Assembly (NCBI RefSeq): GCF_900188105.1
Contig: NZ_FZNP01000006.1
Coordinates: forward strand, 419,967-483,966
Direction of reading: 5' to 3'
Source of the DNA: Actinomadura mexicana
GTDB taxonomy: Bacteria > Actinomycetota > Actinomycetes > Streptosporangiales > Streptosporangiaceae
Length of the DNA: 64,000 nt
The notes under the pieces were generated by a model. The model was not told where the DNA came from and ran no database searches. It was given only the letters and a program-made list of their open reading frames with translations. Below are positions 33,757 to 43,060 of the stretch, piece by piece (the stretch's first letter is position 1; every line of letters starts with the position of its first letter). The translations under genes were made by a program, and so were the position numbers.

Positions 33757-34833
33757 TCAGGCGGGAACGCGCGCGGTCTCCGCGATCGTGGCCGACGCGA
33801 GGACGCGGTCGCCGGCGTAGAGGACGGCGGCCTGGCCGGTCGCCACGCCCCGCGCCGGGGTGCCCAGGCGGACGCGCAGCTCGTCGCCGGCCTGCTCGGC
33901 CGTGCACTCGTAGACCTCGCCGTGCGCGCGCAGCTGGACCTGGCAGTCGAACGGACCCTCCGGGGCCTCGCTCAGCCACACCGGGCGCTCGCCGGTGATC
34001 TCGTGGACGTCCAGCGACTCGCGCGGACCCACCGTCACGGTGTTCGTGACCGGCGAGATGTCAAGGACGTAGCGGGGCCGCCCGTCCGGCGCCGGGGTGC
34101 CGATCCGCAGGCCCCTGCGCTGCCCGATCGTGTAGGCGTAGGCGCCGTCGTGCTCGCCGACCTCGTTGCCGTCGGCGTCGACGATCGGGCCCGGCGCCGC
34201 CCCCAGCCGCTCGGCCAGGAAGCCGCGCGTGTCACCGTCGGCGATGAAGCAGATGTCGTGGCTGTCGGGCTTGTCGGCGACCTGGAGCCCGCGCCGCTCG
34301 GCCTCCAGCCGGATGTCGGCCTTGGAGGTGTCGCCGAGCGGGAACAGGGCGTGCGCGAGCTGCTCGGGCGTGCAGACGGCCAGCACGTACGACTGGTCCT
34401 TGCCCGCGTCGACGCCGCGGCGCAGGACGCCGCCGTCCAGCCGCGCGTAGTGGCCGGTGCAGACGGCGTCGAATCCGAGCGCCATCGCGCGGTCCAGCAG
34501 CGCCGCGAACTTGATCTTCTCGTTGCAGCGCAGGCACGGGTTCGGGGTGCGGCCCGCCGCGTACTCGCTGACGAAGTCCTCCACCACGTCCCGGTGGAAG
34601 CGCTCGGCGAGGTCCCACACGTAGAACGGGATGCCGATCACGTCGGCGGCGCGGCGGGCGTCGCGGGAGTCCTCCAGGGTGCAGCAGCCTCGCGCCCCCG
34701 TCCGGTAGGACTGGGGGTTGCTGGACAGGGCCATGTGGACGCCGGTCACGTCGTGCCCGGCCTCGGCGGCACGGGCGGCCGCCACTGCGGAGTCGACGCC
34801 GCCCGACATGGCGGCGAGTACACGGAGAGCCAT
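33757..34833 (-). CDS. mnmA: tRNA-specific 2-thiouridylase
   Basis: A 358-residue PP-loop enzyme that thiolates U34 of Lys, Glu and Gln tRNAs. AAMSGGVDSAVA is the ATP motif. The catalytic cysteines are in NPCLRCNEKIKF and DSHDICFIADGD, and the C-terminal tRNA-binding barrel is present. It starts with ATG; longer frames are spurious. A cysteine desulfurase, the sulfur donor, lies 2 kb away on the same strand, with two other genes between. Confidence 0.95.
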   Translation of the reverse strand: MALRVLAAMSGGVDSAVAAARAAEAGHDVTGVHMALSSNPQSYRTGARGCCTLEDSRDARRAADVIGIPFYVWDLAERFHRDVVEDFVSEYAAGRTPNPCLRCNEKIKFAALLDRAMALGFDAVCTGHYARLDGGVLRRGVDAGKDQSYVLAVCTPEQLAHALFPLGDTSKADIRLEAERRGLQVADKPDSHDICFIADGDTRGFLAERLGAAPGPIVDADGNEVGEHDGAYAYTIGQRRGLRIGTPAPDGRPRYVLDISPVTNTVTVGPRESLDVHEITGERPVWLSEAPEGPFDCQVQLRAHGEVYECTAEQAGDELRVRLGTPARGVATGQAAVLYAGDRVLASATIAETARVPA

Positions 34834-34900
34834 AGTCCTTCGAGCGTACGCGGCGTGGCCCGGTCCCCCGACTTTATTTCCGCGTACGATTGGGGCCGCT

Positions 34901-35986
34901 ATGGGAATCTTCCGCCGTCCGCGCGAGGCGTCCGCCGCCGCACCGCCCGCCATCAGCGAGTTCTGGGAGTGGTGGGCTCAGGCCCGCCCGACGATCGAGG
35001 CCTCGCTGGCCGCCGGGCCGGAGCAGTCCGAGGAGTCCGATCCGGCCGTGCCCGGCGAGGGCCTGTCCGCCGAGACGATCGAGGAGCTGTCCCGCCGCGT
35101 CCACAAGATCCATTCCGGACTGCAGTGGGAGATCGGCGGCGCCGACGACCGGAACCCGTCGCTGACCGTCACCGGCGGCGGCGACCCCGAGCTGCGCGGC
35201 CTGACCGAGCGCTGGGCCCGCTCCGCCCCGGCCCGCTCCGCGGCGGGCGGCTGGACCTTCCACCCGTCCCGCCAGGCCGACCCGGAGATGCTCGGCCAGG
35301 ACCTCATCCTCGGCGACCACGAGTTCGACCTGGAGTACGTCCGGCTCGGCATGCGCGCCGACGCCGACCGCGCCCGCGTGCACATCACCGCCTACCACCC
35401 CGACTTCCTGTTCGTCTCCGAGGAGCAGCAGCTGCAGGTCGCGCTGAACGTCCTGCACTGGGCGCTCGGCGAGGACGACGTGGCCCGCTGGGTCGGCGAG
35501 GTCACGATCGCGACCGAGGCGCCGATCGACTCGCTGCCGCCGTCCATGCTGCCCGCGGTCGTGGAGCAGATCTCCGAGCCGTTCGCCGAGCCCGCCTGGC
35601 TGACCGGCGAGGGCCGCACGCCCCGCGGCCACCCCGCCCGCCTCGGCGCCCGGTTCCCGCTGCACCGGCAGGACTACCCGCTCTGCGACCTGCACGTGGC
35701 GATCTCCGTCCCGTACGCCAACAGCAACCCCGACCGGCTCCCCGTCGAGCCGTCGTCGGGCGCGCTGCGCGCGTTCGAGAAGAAGCTCGCCAAGCTCGGC
35801 GACCGCGCCGTCCTCGCCGTCCACGAGACCGGCGACGGCCTGCGCGTCTTCCACCTGTACGCCGACCCCGACTCCGGCGTCATCTCCGAACTCGACCAGC
35901 TGGCCGCCGGCTGGCCGGAGGGCAAGGCCAAGGTCGCCTCCACCAACGACCCCGGCTGGAAGGCCCTGGCCCCGTACCAGCCGTGA
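34901..35986 (+). CDS. DUF695-like protein of unknown function
   Basis: A 361-residue soluble protein. The N-terminal 230 residues are uncharacterised (acidic, with HPSRQADPEMLGQDLILGDHEFD). The C-terminal part ending YADPDSGVISEL...DPGWKALAPYQ resembles DUF695-type domains. No signal peptide or membrane segment. It is divergent from mnmA with 67 bases between, including the TTTATTT patch that is probably part of a promoter. The function is unknown. Confidence 0.65.
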   Translation: MGIFRRPREASAAAPPAISEFWEWWAQARPTIEASLAAGPEQSEESDPAVPGEGLSAETIEELSRRVHKIHSGLQWEIGGADDRNPSLTVTGGGDPELRGLTERWARSAPARSAAGGWTFHPSRQADPEMLGQDLILGDHEFDLEYVRLGMRADADRARVHITAYHPDFLFVSEEQQLQVALNVLHWALGEDDVARWVGEVTIATEAPIDSLPPSMLPAVVEQISEPFAEPAWLTGEGRTPRGHPARLGARFPLHRQDYPLCDLHVAISVPYANSNPDRLPVEPSSGALRAFEKKLAKLGDRAVLAVHETGDGLRVFHLYADPDSGVISELDQLAAGWPEGKAKVASTNDPGWKALAPYQP

Positions 35987-36059
35987 GTTGAAAGTCACTG
36001 CCCTCTTGGTGGCGGGGCCTGGACCACGCCCGGCTCGTGACGGGGGTTCCAGGCGGGCG

Positions 36060-36902
36060 CTACCCCTGGGAAGACGCAGCGTCTACTTTCCGGTAGCGGG
36101 CTTCGCAGAAGTTGTAGAGGCCGAAGGTGATGACGCCCACGGCGACCGCGGCCAGGCCCCAGGGGCCGGCGGGGGTGGCGGCGAACTCGCGGAGGGTGCC
36201 GTCCAGGCCCTGGGCCTTGTCGGGCTGGAAGCTGATGGCCGCGTAGGCGAGGAAGGCGCCGACGGCGGCGACGACGAGGCCGCGGGCGGTGTTGCCGACC
36301 ATCGCGAGGGGCTTGACGACGCGGCGGGCGGTGTCGCCCATCTCCCAGGTCTTCAGTTCCTTCATGAACTTGCGCCGGAAGGCGTTCACGACCATGACCG
36401 CGCCCACGACGATGAAGCCCACCGCGACCGCAAGGACGAGCCAGCGGCCGCCGGGCGCGTCCATGAGCCGCGCGGTGTAGGTCTTGGACTGCTCGTCGCT
36501 CGACGAGCCGTGGTGGCCGAAGAGGAACGCGAGGGTCCCGACGAACGCGATCGCGTAGATGGCGGCGCGTCCGGCCGACCCCAGGCGCTTGGTCGCCTTG
36601 TCGCCGTCCGGGACGGGGCGGCCGAGCAGGGCCTCCGCGACCTGCCAGAGGACGAGCGCGGCGAAACCGACCGCCATCAGCCCGATGAGGACGAGGCCGC
36701 CCGGCTTGTCGGCGATGGTCTCCAGCGCCCCCGTGCGGTCGGCCTCCTTCCCGCCGCCGCCGAAGGCGACCTGGAGGGCCAGCCAGCCGATGAGGAGGTA
36801 GAGCAGGCCGCGCGCGACCAGCCCCACCCGGGACATGTGGTGGAACCAGGGGTGTCCCGCCGCCTGCTTGAGCCCGTGGCCCACATCCGTCGTCACGGCC
36901 AC
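36060..36902 (-). CDS. DUF1206 membrane protein
   Basis: A protein of about 280 residues made of three repeats of a two-helix unit (MSRVGLVARGLLYLLIGWLAL, LGSAGRAAIYAIAFVGTLAF, VGNTARGLVVAAVGAFLAYA), the DUF1206 architecture with six transmembrane helices. The GTG at 36902 is preferred because GGGGA precedes it; a TTG at 36917 would add five residues. The function is unknown. It follows the cysteine desulfurase on the same strand. Confidence 0.88.
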   Translation of the reverse strand: MAVTTDVGHGLKQAAGHPWFHHMSRVGLVARGLLYLLIGWLALQVAFGGGGKEADRTGALETIADKPGGLVLIGLMAVGFAALVLWQVAEALLGRPVPDGDKATKRLGSAGRAAIYAIAFVGTLAFLFGHHGSSSDEQSKTYTARLMDAPGGRWLVLAVAVGFIVVGAVMVVNAFRRKFMKELKTWEMGDTARRVVKPLAMVGNTARGLVVAAVGAFLAYAAISFQPDKAQGLDGTLREFAATPAGPWGLAAVAVGVITFGLYNFCEARYRKVDAASSQG

Positions 36903-36935
36903 GCTGTCCCCGTTCAAGGGACGGTCAAACCAGCG

Positions 36936-38114
36936 TCAGCTGAGACCCGCGCGGCGGGCGCGCTCGACGACCGGCCCGATGGCGTCGGCGAGGGCCTTCA
37001 CGTCGGCCTCGGTGCTGGTGTGGCCGAGGGAGAAGCGCAGCGAGCCGCGGGCCCGCTCGGCTCCCGCGTCCATGGCGACCAGGACGTGGCTGGGCTGGGA
37101 GACGCCCGCCGAGCACGCCGAGCCGGTGGAGCAGGCGATGCCGCGCGCGTCGAGCAGCATGAGCAGGGCGTCGCCCTCGCAGCCGGGGAAGGAGAAGTGC
37201 GCGTTGCCGGGGAGGCGGTCGTCCGGGTCGCCGTTCAGCACGGCCTCGGGGACGGCCTCGCGCACGGCGGCCACCAGCGCGTCGCGCAGCCCGGCGAGCC
37301 GGGCCGCCTCGGCCTCGCGGCGGGCGACCGCGGCCTGGACGGCGGCGGCGAACCCCGCGATGGCGGGGGCGTCGAGCGTCCCGGAGCGGACGTCGCGCTC
37401 CTGGCCGCCGCCGTGCAGCAGCGGCACCGGGTCGAGGAACACCGGCGGCTTCGGCTTGGCCAGCAGCAGGGCGCCGACGCCGATCGGGCCGCCGAGCTTG
37501 TGGCCGGTGATGGTGAGGGCCTGCGCGCCGCTCGCCGCGAACCCGACGGGCAGCTGGCCCGCGGCCTGGACGGCGTCGGTGTGCAGGGGGACGCCGCGCT
37601 CGCCCGCGGCGGCGGCCAGTTCGGCGACGGGCTGGACGGTGCCGACCTCGTTGTTGGCCCACATCACGGTGGCGAGCGCCACGTCGTCACCGGAGCCGAG
37701 CAGCCCGCGCAGCGCCTCGGGGGTGACGCGGCCCAGCCCGTCCACCGGGACGACGTCGACCCGGGCGCCTTCGTGGTCGGCGAGCCACTGGACCGCGTCC
37801 AGGACGGCGTGGTGCTCGACGGCGCCGACGAGCACGCGGGTGCGGGACGGGTCGGCGGCGCGGCGCGCCCAGTAGATCCCCTTGACCGCGAGGTTGTCGG
37901 CCTCGGTGCCGCCGGAGGTGAACACGACCTCGCTCGGGCGGGCGCCGAACGCCTCGGCGATGAGCTCGCGGGACTCCTCGACGACGCGCCGGGCGCGCCG
38001 GCCCGCCGCGTGCAGCGAGGAGGGGTTGCCGAGCTCGCGCAGCTCCGCCGTCATCGCCTCGATGGCCTCGGGCAGCATCGGGGTGGTCGCCGCATGGTCG
38101 AGGTAGGTCACCAC
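36936..38114 (-). CDS. cysteine desulfurase (NifS/IscS family)
   Basis: A 392-residue PLP enzyme that moves sulfur from cysteine. YLDHAATTP opens the protein, the PLP lysine is in TITGHKLGGPIG, and the catalytic cysteine loop is GIACSTGSACSAG, followed by LRFSLGHTSTEAD. Position near mnmA suggests that it supplies sulfur for tRNA thiolation, as is common in actinobacteria. Two adjacent GTG codons (38114, 38111) are the possible starts. Confidence 0.93.
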   Translation of the reverse strand: MVTYLDHAATTPMLPEAIEAMTAELRELGNPSSLHAAGRRARRVVEESRELIAEAFGARPSEVVFTSGGTEADNLAVKGIYWARRAADPSRTRVLVGAVEHHAVLDAVQWLADHEGARVDVVPVDGLGRVTPEALRGLLGSGDDVALATVMWANNEVGTVQPVAELAAAAGERGVPLHTDAVQAAGQLPVGFAASGAQALTITGHKLGGPIGVGALLLAKPKPPVFLDPVPLLHGGGQERDVRSGTLDAPAIAGFAAAVQAAVARREAEAARLAGLRDALVAAVREAVPEAVLNGDPDDRLPGNAHFSFPGCEGDALLMLLDARGIACSTGSACSAGVSQPSHVLVAMDAGAERARGSLRFSLGHTSTEADVKALADAIGPVVERARRAGLS

Positions 38115-38226
38115 GCGGACAACAGTATCCGCGCCCTTCCTGTTCCCCTCGCGGGCCCGGCGGGACGGCCGGAACCCGCCCCCTGGCGCGGCGGAACAGC
38201 GGGCGGGCACCCGCGGTTGGCCCGTA

Positions 38227-38242
38227 TACCGTCCAGCCGGTA
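38227..38242. promoter_or_regulatory. operator-like inverted repeat before the TetR gene
   Basis: TACCG/CGGTA arms with a 6-base centre, 29 bases before the TetR start. Fits autoregulation. Confidence 0.45.
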
Positions 38243-38270
38243 CAGTAGAGGCCGACACAGTGAGGACGCC

Positions 38271-38792
38271 ATGAAACGAGAAGCCCTCTTGGACGCCGCC
38301 GAGTCCGTGCTCTTCGAGCAGGGGACGCAGGCGCTGACGCTCAGCGCGGTCGCCGACCGCGCCGGCGTCAGCAAGGGAGGGCTGCTCTACCACTTCCCCA
38401 CCAAGGAGGCGCTCGTGCGGGCCATGGTGGCGCGGGTCATCGAGGAGTTCGACGGCCTGATCGCCTCCCACGACGACGGCGCGCCGGGGTCCTACACCCG
38501 CGCCTACGTCGAGGCCACGTTCGAGATCCTCACCGGCGAGGCCCGCGCCTACCGGCGGTGGTCGGCCATCACGGCCGCCGCCGCCGACCCCGAGCAGGCC
38601 GAGCCGCTGAACGAGGCGATGCGCCGCTGGCACGGCCGCGACCCGGCGGGCGATCCCGAACCGGGCAACGCGGCGATCGTCAGGCTGGCGGCCGAGGGCC
38701 TCTGGGAGGTGGTCAGCCATGATCCCGGGCTGTACGACGCCGGGCAGCTCCGAGCGCTGAGGCAGCGGCTCCTGGGGCTGCTGGAGCGCTGA
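38271..38792 (+). CDS. TetR-family transcriptional regulator
   Basis: A 173-residue regulator. Helix-turn-helix residues 1-47: MKREALLDAAESVLFEQG, LSAVADRAGVSKGGLLYHFPTKEALV. The C-terminal domain resembles TetR_C of the type often paired with MFS exporters. Divergent from the cysteine desulfurase and followed in the same direction by an MFS transporter 182 bases away, its likely target. Confidence 0.9.
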   Translation: MKREALLDAAESVLFEQGTQALTLSAVADRAGVSKGGLLYHFPTKEALVRAMVARVIEEFDGLIASHDDGAPGSYTRAYVEATFEILTGEARAYRRWSAITAAAADPEQAEPLNEAMRRWHGRDPAGDPEPGNAAIVRLAAEGLWEVVSHDPGLYDAGQLRALRQRLLGLLER

Positions 38793-38888
38793 CGCCGGGG
38801 GCGCCGCACGTGCCCCGTCCGACCTTCCGGACGCTCCGGACCCGCACGGGTTTCCCCACGGGCTCCGCCACCGGTTTGGAGCGTTCCA

Positions 38889-38934
38889 TGACGCACGTCA
38901 CATGACGACGCACGTCACGCCATGACGCATGTCA
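38889..38934. promoter_or_regulatory. three TGACG...CGTCA-type palindromes before the MFS gene
   Basis: TGACGCACGTCA (38889-38900), the longer TGACGACGCACGTCA (38903-38917) and TGACGCATGTCA (38923-38934), all 41-86 bases before the MFS start. These probably form a multi-site operator or promoter. Confidence 0.6.
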
Positions 38935-38974
38935 CGCCGGGGTGCGCCCCGCCGAGCCGAGAAAGAGGTGAACA

Positions 38975-40204
38975 ATGCTGTTCCGTGCCCGTTCGGGGAC
39001 GTTCCTGACCTTCGCACTGGCCGGTCTGCTGACCGGAGTGTGGGTGGCGCGCATGCCCGCGCTGGCCGGCAAGTTCGGGACGAACGAGGGCGAGATCGGC
39101 ATCGTCGTCCTCGTCTGGGGGCTCGGCGCGATCGCGGCCATGCAGGCGCTGCGCGGCGTGATGGCGCGGGCCGGCAGCCGCACCGTCCTGCGGGTCGCCC
39201 TGCCGCTGACGGGGCTGTCCTACGTGGCGGTGGCGCTCGCCCCGACCTACGGCGTGCTCCTCGGCGCCGTCGCGTTGTTCGGCATGACGTTCGGGATCAC
39301 CGACATCGCGATGAACGCGCAGGGCAGCGTCGTCGAGCAGGCGTACCGCCGGTCCGTCATGAGCAGCATGCACGCCGGCTGGTGCGCCGGCGCGATGAGC
39401 GGCGGCCTGTTCGGCGTCGCCACGGCCGCGGCCGGTTTCGGGTTCACCGAGACCGTGCTGGTCACCGCGCTGCTGTCGCTGCCCGCCGGGCTCGCTCTCG
39501 GCCGCACCTACCTGCCCGACCCCGCCGCGCCCGCCGCGTCCGGGACGGGACGCAGGGCGCGCCGGATGCCCGCCGCCGTCTACCTGATCGGCGTCCTCGC
39601 GTTCATCGCGTTCATGACCGAGGGGTCGATCGCCGACTGGAGCGGGCTGCTGCTGCACGACGAGCTCGGCGCGACCGAGGCCGTCGCCGCGGCCGGCTAC
39701 CCGATGTTCGAGCTGGCGATGCTGATCGGGCGGCTCGTCGGCGACCGCGTCCGGATGCGGGTCGGCACCCGCCGGCTGCTGGTCGGCGCCGGCCTCGGCA
39801 CCGCCGTCGGCATGACCGTCGTCGTGCTGGCGCCGGTCCCCGCGGTGGCGATCGCCGGGTTCTTCCTGACCGGGCTCGTGGTCTGCACGGTCGTCCCGAC
39901 GACGATCTCGCTGGCGGGCTCCGCCGCTCCGGACCGTCCCGCCGCGGCCGTCGCCCAGGTCGGCGCGATGGGCTACGGCGGCCTGCTGCTCGGCCCGGTC
40001 GTGGTCGGCTTCCTGTCGGAGGCGACGTCCCTGCGGGTCGGCGTCGGCGTGGTCGTCGTGCTGGCGCTGCTGATCGCGGCGGGCGCCCGGTACGCGCCGC
40101 TGCGCACGACCGCGGACATCTCCGTCCCCGGCCCGGCAGGGCCCCCCGCGGAGGCTCCGGCGCCGGGGGCGGGCGACTCCCGGCCCGAACCCGTCGCCGC
40201 CTGA
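38975..40204 (+). CDS. MFS transporter
   Basis: A 409-residue membrane protein with about twelve helices (first GTFLTFALAGLLTGVWVARM). The motif GLGAIAAMQALRGVMARAGSR corresponds to the MFS loop 2-3, and the overall form resembles the YbjJ-like subfamily. Strong ribosome-binding site (GAAAGAGGTG). It is probably an exporter controlled by the upstream TetR gene; substrate unknown. Confidence 0.88.
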   Translation: MLFRARSGTFLTFALAGLLTGVWVARMPALAGKFGTNEGEIGIVVLVWGLGAIAAMQALRGVMARAGSRTVLRVALPLTGLSYVAVALAPTYGVLLGAVALFGMTFGITDIAMNAQGSVVEQAYRRSVMSSMHAGWCAGAMSGGLFGVATAAAGFGFTETVLVTALLSLPAGLALGRTYLPDPAAPAASGTGRRARRMPAAVYLIGVLAFIAFMTEGSIADWSGLLLHDELGATEAVAAAGYPMFELAMLIGRLVGDRVRMRVGTRRLLVGAGLGTAVGMTVVVLAPVPAVAIAGFFLTGLVVCTVVPTTISLAGSAAPDRPAAAVAQVGAMGYGGLLLGPVVVGFLSEATSLRVGVGVVVVLALLIAAGARYAPLRTTADISVPGPAGPPAEAPAPGAGDSRPEPVAA

Positions 40205-40252
40205 GGCCGCCATCCGATATAACCCCTTCCACAACGGGTGCATGGGGGCGGT

Positions 40253-42040
40253 ATGGGCGGATGGCGGGTTCCGGGCTACAGCGAGATGCGGGTGCTCGGC
40301 GAGGGCGCGCAGGGACGCGTCGTGCTCGCGCGCCACGACGCGACCGGACGCCCGGCGGCGATCAAGTACCTGGCGCGGGCCCTCGCCGGCGACGCGGGCT
40401 TCCGCGAGCGGTTCCGCGGCGAGGCCGACCTGCTCAGCCGGCTCCGCAACCCCTTCGTCGCCCAGCTGTTCGGCCTCGTCGAGACGCCGGACGGCGCGGC
40501 GATCGTCATGGAGGCGGTGGACGGGGCGCCGCTGAAGTCGGTGCTCGCCGAGCGGGGGCCGCTGGCGCCCGAGGCCGCCCTGGCGGTGCTCAAGGGCTCG
40601 CTGCTCGGCCTCGCCGCCGCGCACGGCCTCGGCATCGTCCACCGCGACTACAAGCCCGCGAACGTGATCGTGCGCGGCGACGGGCTGAGCAAGCTGATCG
40701 ACTTCGGCATCGCGGTGGACGCGGGCGCGGCCGGCCGGTCGGGGACGCCCGTCTACATGGCGCCCGAGCAGTGGCGGGACGAGCCCGCCTCCCCCGCGAC
40801 CGACGTGTACGCGGCGGCGTGCGTGTTCTTCGAGTGCGTGACGGGGCGCCGCCCGTACACCGCCGAGAACCAGGCCGGGCTGATGAGCCGCCACCTCACG
40901 GCCCCGGTCCCGGTGCAGGACGTCCCCGGGCCGCTCCGCCCCCTGATCGAGCGCGGGCTGGCGAAGGACCCGTGGGATCGTCCGATGGGCGCCGCCGCGT
41001 TCGTCTCCGAACTGGAGTCGGTCGCGGCGGGCGCGTACGGGCCCGACTGGGAGGGGCGCGGGGTCCGCACGCTCGCGGGCGCCGCCGCCGCGCTGTCGGT
41101 GCTGTTCCCGCTGACCGCGCTCGGCCTCGGCTCGGGCGGCGCCTCGGCGGGGGCGGTCGGAGCCGCGGGCTCGGCGGGGGCCGCGGGGACGGGCGGCGCC
41201 GGCGCGGCGGGCGCGGCGGGCAAGGGCGTCATCGGCACGCTCGGCGCCAAGGGCGCGGCCGCCGTCGCGGGCGGGACCGCCGCCGTGGCCGTGGGCGGCG
41301 GCGCGGCGGTCTACGTGGCGGTGGCGGACCAGGCCCCCGAGACCAAGCCGATCGTGGCGCGGCTCGCGGCGCTCAGCGAGCCGCGGCAGGACATCGGCGG
41401 CGGGATGACGTTCCAGGCGCAGGGACGGGTCGTGCGCGTCACGGGCGGGGACGCCGCGCTCAACCGGAAGATCAACCAGGCGCTCCGGGCGCCGCTCGAA
41501 CAGCGCTGGGCCAAGCTCCGCAACGGCCTGAGGGCCGGCGGCCGCGGCCCCTACACCGACGTCGCCACACCGAAGATCCTCATGCGCTCCGACCGGCTGC
41601 TGTCGGTGTGGTACGCCGTCGAGCTGCGCGGCGAGCGCGGGACGGGCTGGGACCAGTCCCAGGCGGCGACCGTCGACCTGCGGACCGGCGCCTCCTACCG
41701 GCCGCTCGACCTGTTCCGCGTCCCGACCGAGCAGGGCCTCAGGCCGCTGGACGGCAAGCTCAAGGCGCGCCAGACGGGCGGCGCCTTCTGCGGCAGGGGC
41801 GGGCCGGGCGGCGCCGGCCTGCCGCAGGGCACCGACAACCCGTCCGCCTTCGTCAAGTCCGGCGAGGTCACCATGGCCCTCACCCCGACGGGCCTGCGCG
41901 TGGCCTTCTACCTGTCGGTCCTGGGGTACGAGTCGGCGTGCGGCCAGCTCGACACCGTCCTGCCCTACGCCGAGGTCGGCGACATGGTGAAGCCCGCGCT
42001 GCTCAAGGCCGTCCCGTACCCGTCGCCGGAGCGCTCCTAG
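40253..42040 (+). CDS. Ser/Thr protein kinase with extracytoplasmic domain
   Basis: About 595 residues. Kinase domain at the N-terminus: glycine loop LGEGAQGRV, VAIK-type lysine in AAIKYLA, catalytic HRDYKPANV (Tyr in place of the usual Leu/Val/Met), DFG in LIDFGIAV and APEQW. A Gly/Ala-rich linker surrounds a transmembrane helix (around residues 275-370). The C-terminal 230 residues form an extracytoplasmic domain resembling RsiV/DUF3298-like sensor domains. An upstream GTG at 40238 is an alternative start. It lies alone between an MFS gene and the convergent etf genes. Confidence 0.85.
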   Translation: MGGWRVPGYSEMRVLGEGAQGRVVLARHDATGRPAAIKYLARALAGDAGFRERFRGEADLLSRLRNPFVAQLFGLVETPDGAAIVMEAVDGAPLKSVLAERGPLAPEAALAVLKGSLLGLAAAHGLGIVHRDYKPANVIVRGDGLSKLIDFGIAVDAGAAGRSGTPVYMAPEQWRDEPASPATDVYAAACVFFECVTGRRPYTAENQAGLMSRHLTAPVPVQDVPGPLRPLIERGLAKDPWDRPMGAAAFVSELESVAAGAYGPDWEGRGVRTLAGAAAALSVLFPLTALGLGSGGASAGAVGAAGSAGAAGTGGAGAAGAAGKGVIGTLGAKGAAAVAGGTAAVAVGGGAAVYVAVADQAPETKPIVARLAALSEPRQDIGGGMTFQAQGRVVRVTGGDAALNRKINQALRAPLEQRWAKLRNGLRAGGRGPYTDVATPKILMRSDRLLSVWYAVELRGERGTGWDQSQAATVDLRTGASYRPLDLFRVPTEQGLRPLDGKLKARQTGGAFCGRGGPGGAGLPQGTDNPSAFVKSGEVTMALTPTGLRVAFYLSVLGYESACGQLDTVLPYAEVGDMVKPALLKAVPYPSPERS

Positions 42041-42048
42041 ACGACGCA

Positions 42049-42078
42049 GGGCCCGGCGGCATGGACGCCGCCGGGCCC
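42049..42078. terminator. strong bidirectional terminator
   Basis: A perfect 12-bp hairpin (GGGCCCGGCGGC/GCCGCCGGGCCC, 6-nt loop) between the convergent kinase gene and etfA. Confidence 0.85.
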
Positions 42079-42088
42079 CCGCGCGAGA

Positions 42089-43039
42089 TCACTTGCGCTT
42101 GCTGATCTCCTCGGTCAGCTGCGGCGCGACCTGGAACAGGTCGCCCACCACGCCGTAGTCGACGAGCTCGAAGATCGGCGCCTCGGGGTCCTTGTTGACG
42201 GCGATGATCGTCTTCGAGGTCTGCATGCCGGCCCGGTGCTGGATGGCGCCGGAGATGCCGACCGCGATGTACAGCTGCGGCGACACCGTCTTGCCGGTCT
42301 GGCCGACCTGGAACGAGTGCGGGTACCAGCCGGCGTCGGTCGCGGCGCGGGAGGCGCCGACGGCCGCGCCGAGCGAGTCGGCCAGCCCTTCAATGATCTT
42401 GAAGTTCTCGGCGCCGCCGACGCCGCGGCCGCCGGAGACCACGATCGCGGCCTCGGTCAGGTCCGGGCGCTCGCCCTTCTCCTGGACGACCTTCTCCACG
42501 ATCCGGGCGCCCTTGTCGGCGTCCGAGAGCGTGACCGACACCTGCTCCTCGGCCGGGGTGGCCGCGGACGGCACGGGGGCGACGGAGTTCGGCCGCACCG
42601 CGATGATCGGCGTGCCCGTCTTCACCCGGGCGTGCGCGATGATCCCGCCGCCGAAGATGGAGTGCTCGGCGACGAAGCCGTCGGCGACGTCCACGACGTC
42701 GGTGAGCACGCCGGAGCCGGTCTTGACGGCGAGGCGGCCCGCGATCTCCTTGCCCTCGCCGGTCGCGGCCACCAGCACCGCGGCCGGGGACCCCTGGCTC
42801 ACGAGCTGGGCCAGCAGCGCGGCCTTCGGGGCGACGACGTAGGAGGTCAGCTCCTCGTCGGCGGCCACGTAGACCTTGCCGGCACCGTACTCGGCGAGCC
42901 TGTCCCTGGCGTTCTCATAGCCCGGGCCGACCCATACCGCGGCGGCCTCGCCGAGCCGGTTCGCCAGCGTCAGCAGTTCGAGCGTGACCTTCTTGACCTC
43001 ACCGTCGACATGGTCGACGAGGACGAGAATCTCGGCCAT
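42089..43039 (-). CDS. etfA: electron transfer flavoprotein alpha subunit
   Basis: A 316-residue subunit. The C-terminal FAD-binding part has GRGVGGAENF, GASRAATDAGW and the signature SPQLYIAVGISGAIQH. Carries electrons from acyl-CoA dehydrogenases to the respiratory chain. Second gene of etfB-etfA, 21 bases after etfB. Confidence 0.96.
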   Translation of the reverse strand: MAEILVLVDHVDGEVKKVTLELLTLANRLGEAAAVWVGPGYENARDRLAEYGAGKVYVAADEELTSYVVAPKAALLAQLVSQGSPAAVLVAATGEGKEIAGRLAVKTGSGVLTDVVDVADGFVAEHSIFGGGIIAHARVKTGTPIIAVRPNSVAPVPSAATPAEEQVSVTLSDADKGARIVEKVVQEKGERPDLTEAAIVVSGGRGVGGAENFKIIEGLADSLGAAVGASRAATDAGWYPHSFQVGQTGKTVSPQLYIAVGISGAIQHRAGMQTSKTIIAVNKDPEAPIFELVDYGVVGDLFQVAPQLTEEISKRK

Positions 43040-43060
43040 CGTTGCAATCCCCTTCCTCGG

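Noticed and set aside
36026..36058. GCCTGG/CCAGGC inverted repeat between convergent genes
   Set aside because: Only 6 bp with a 20-base loop; too weak to call a terminator.
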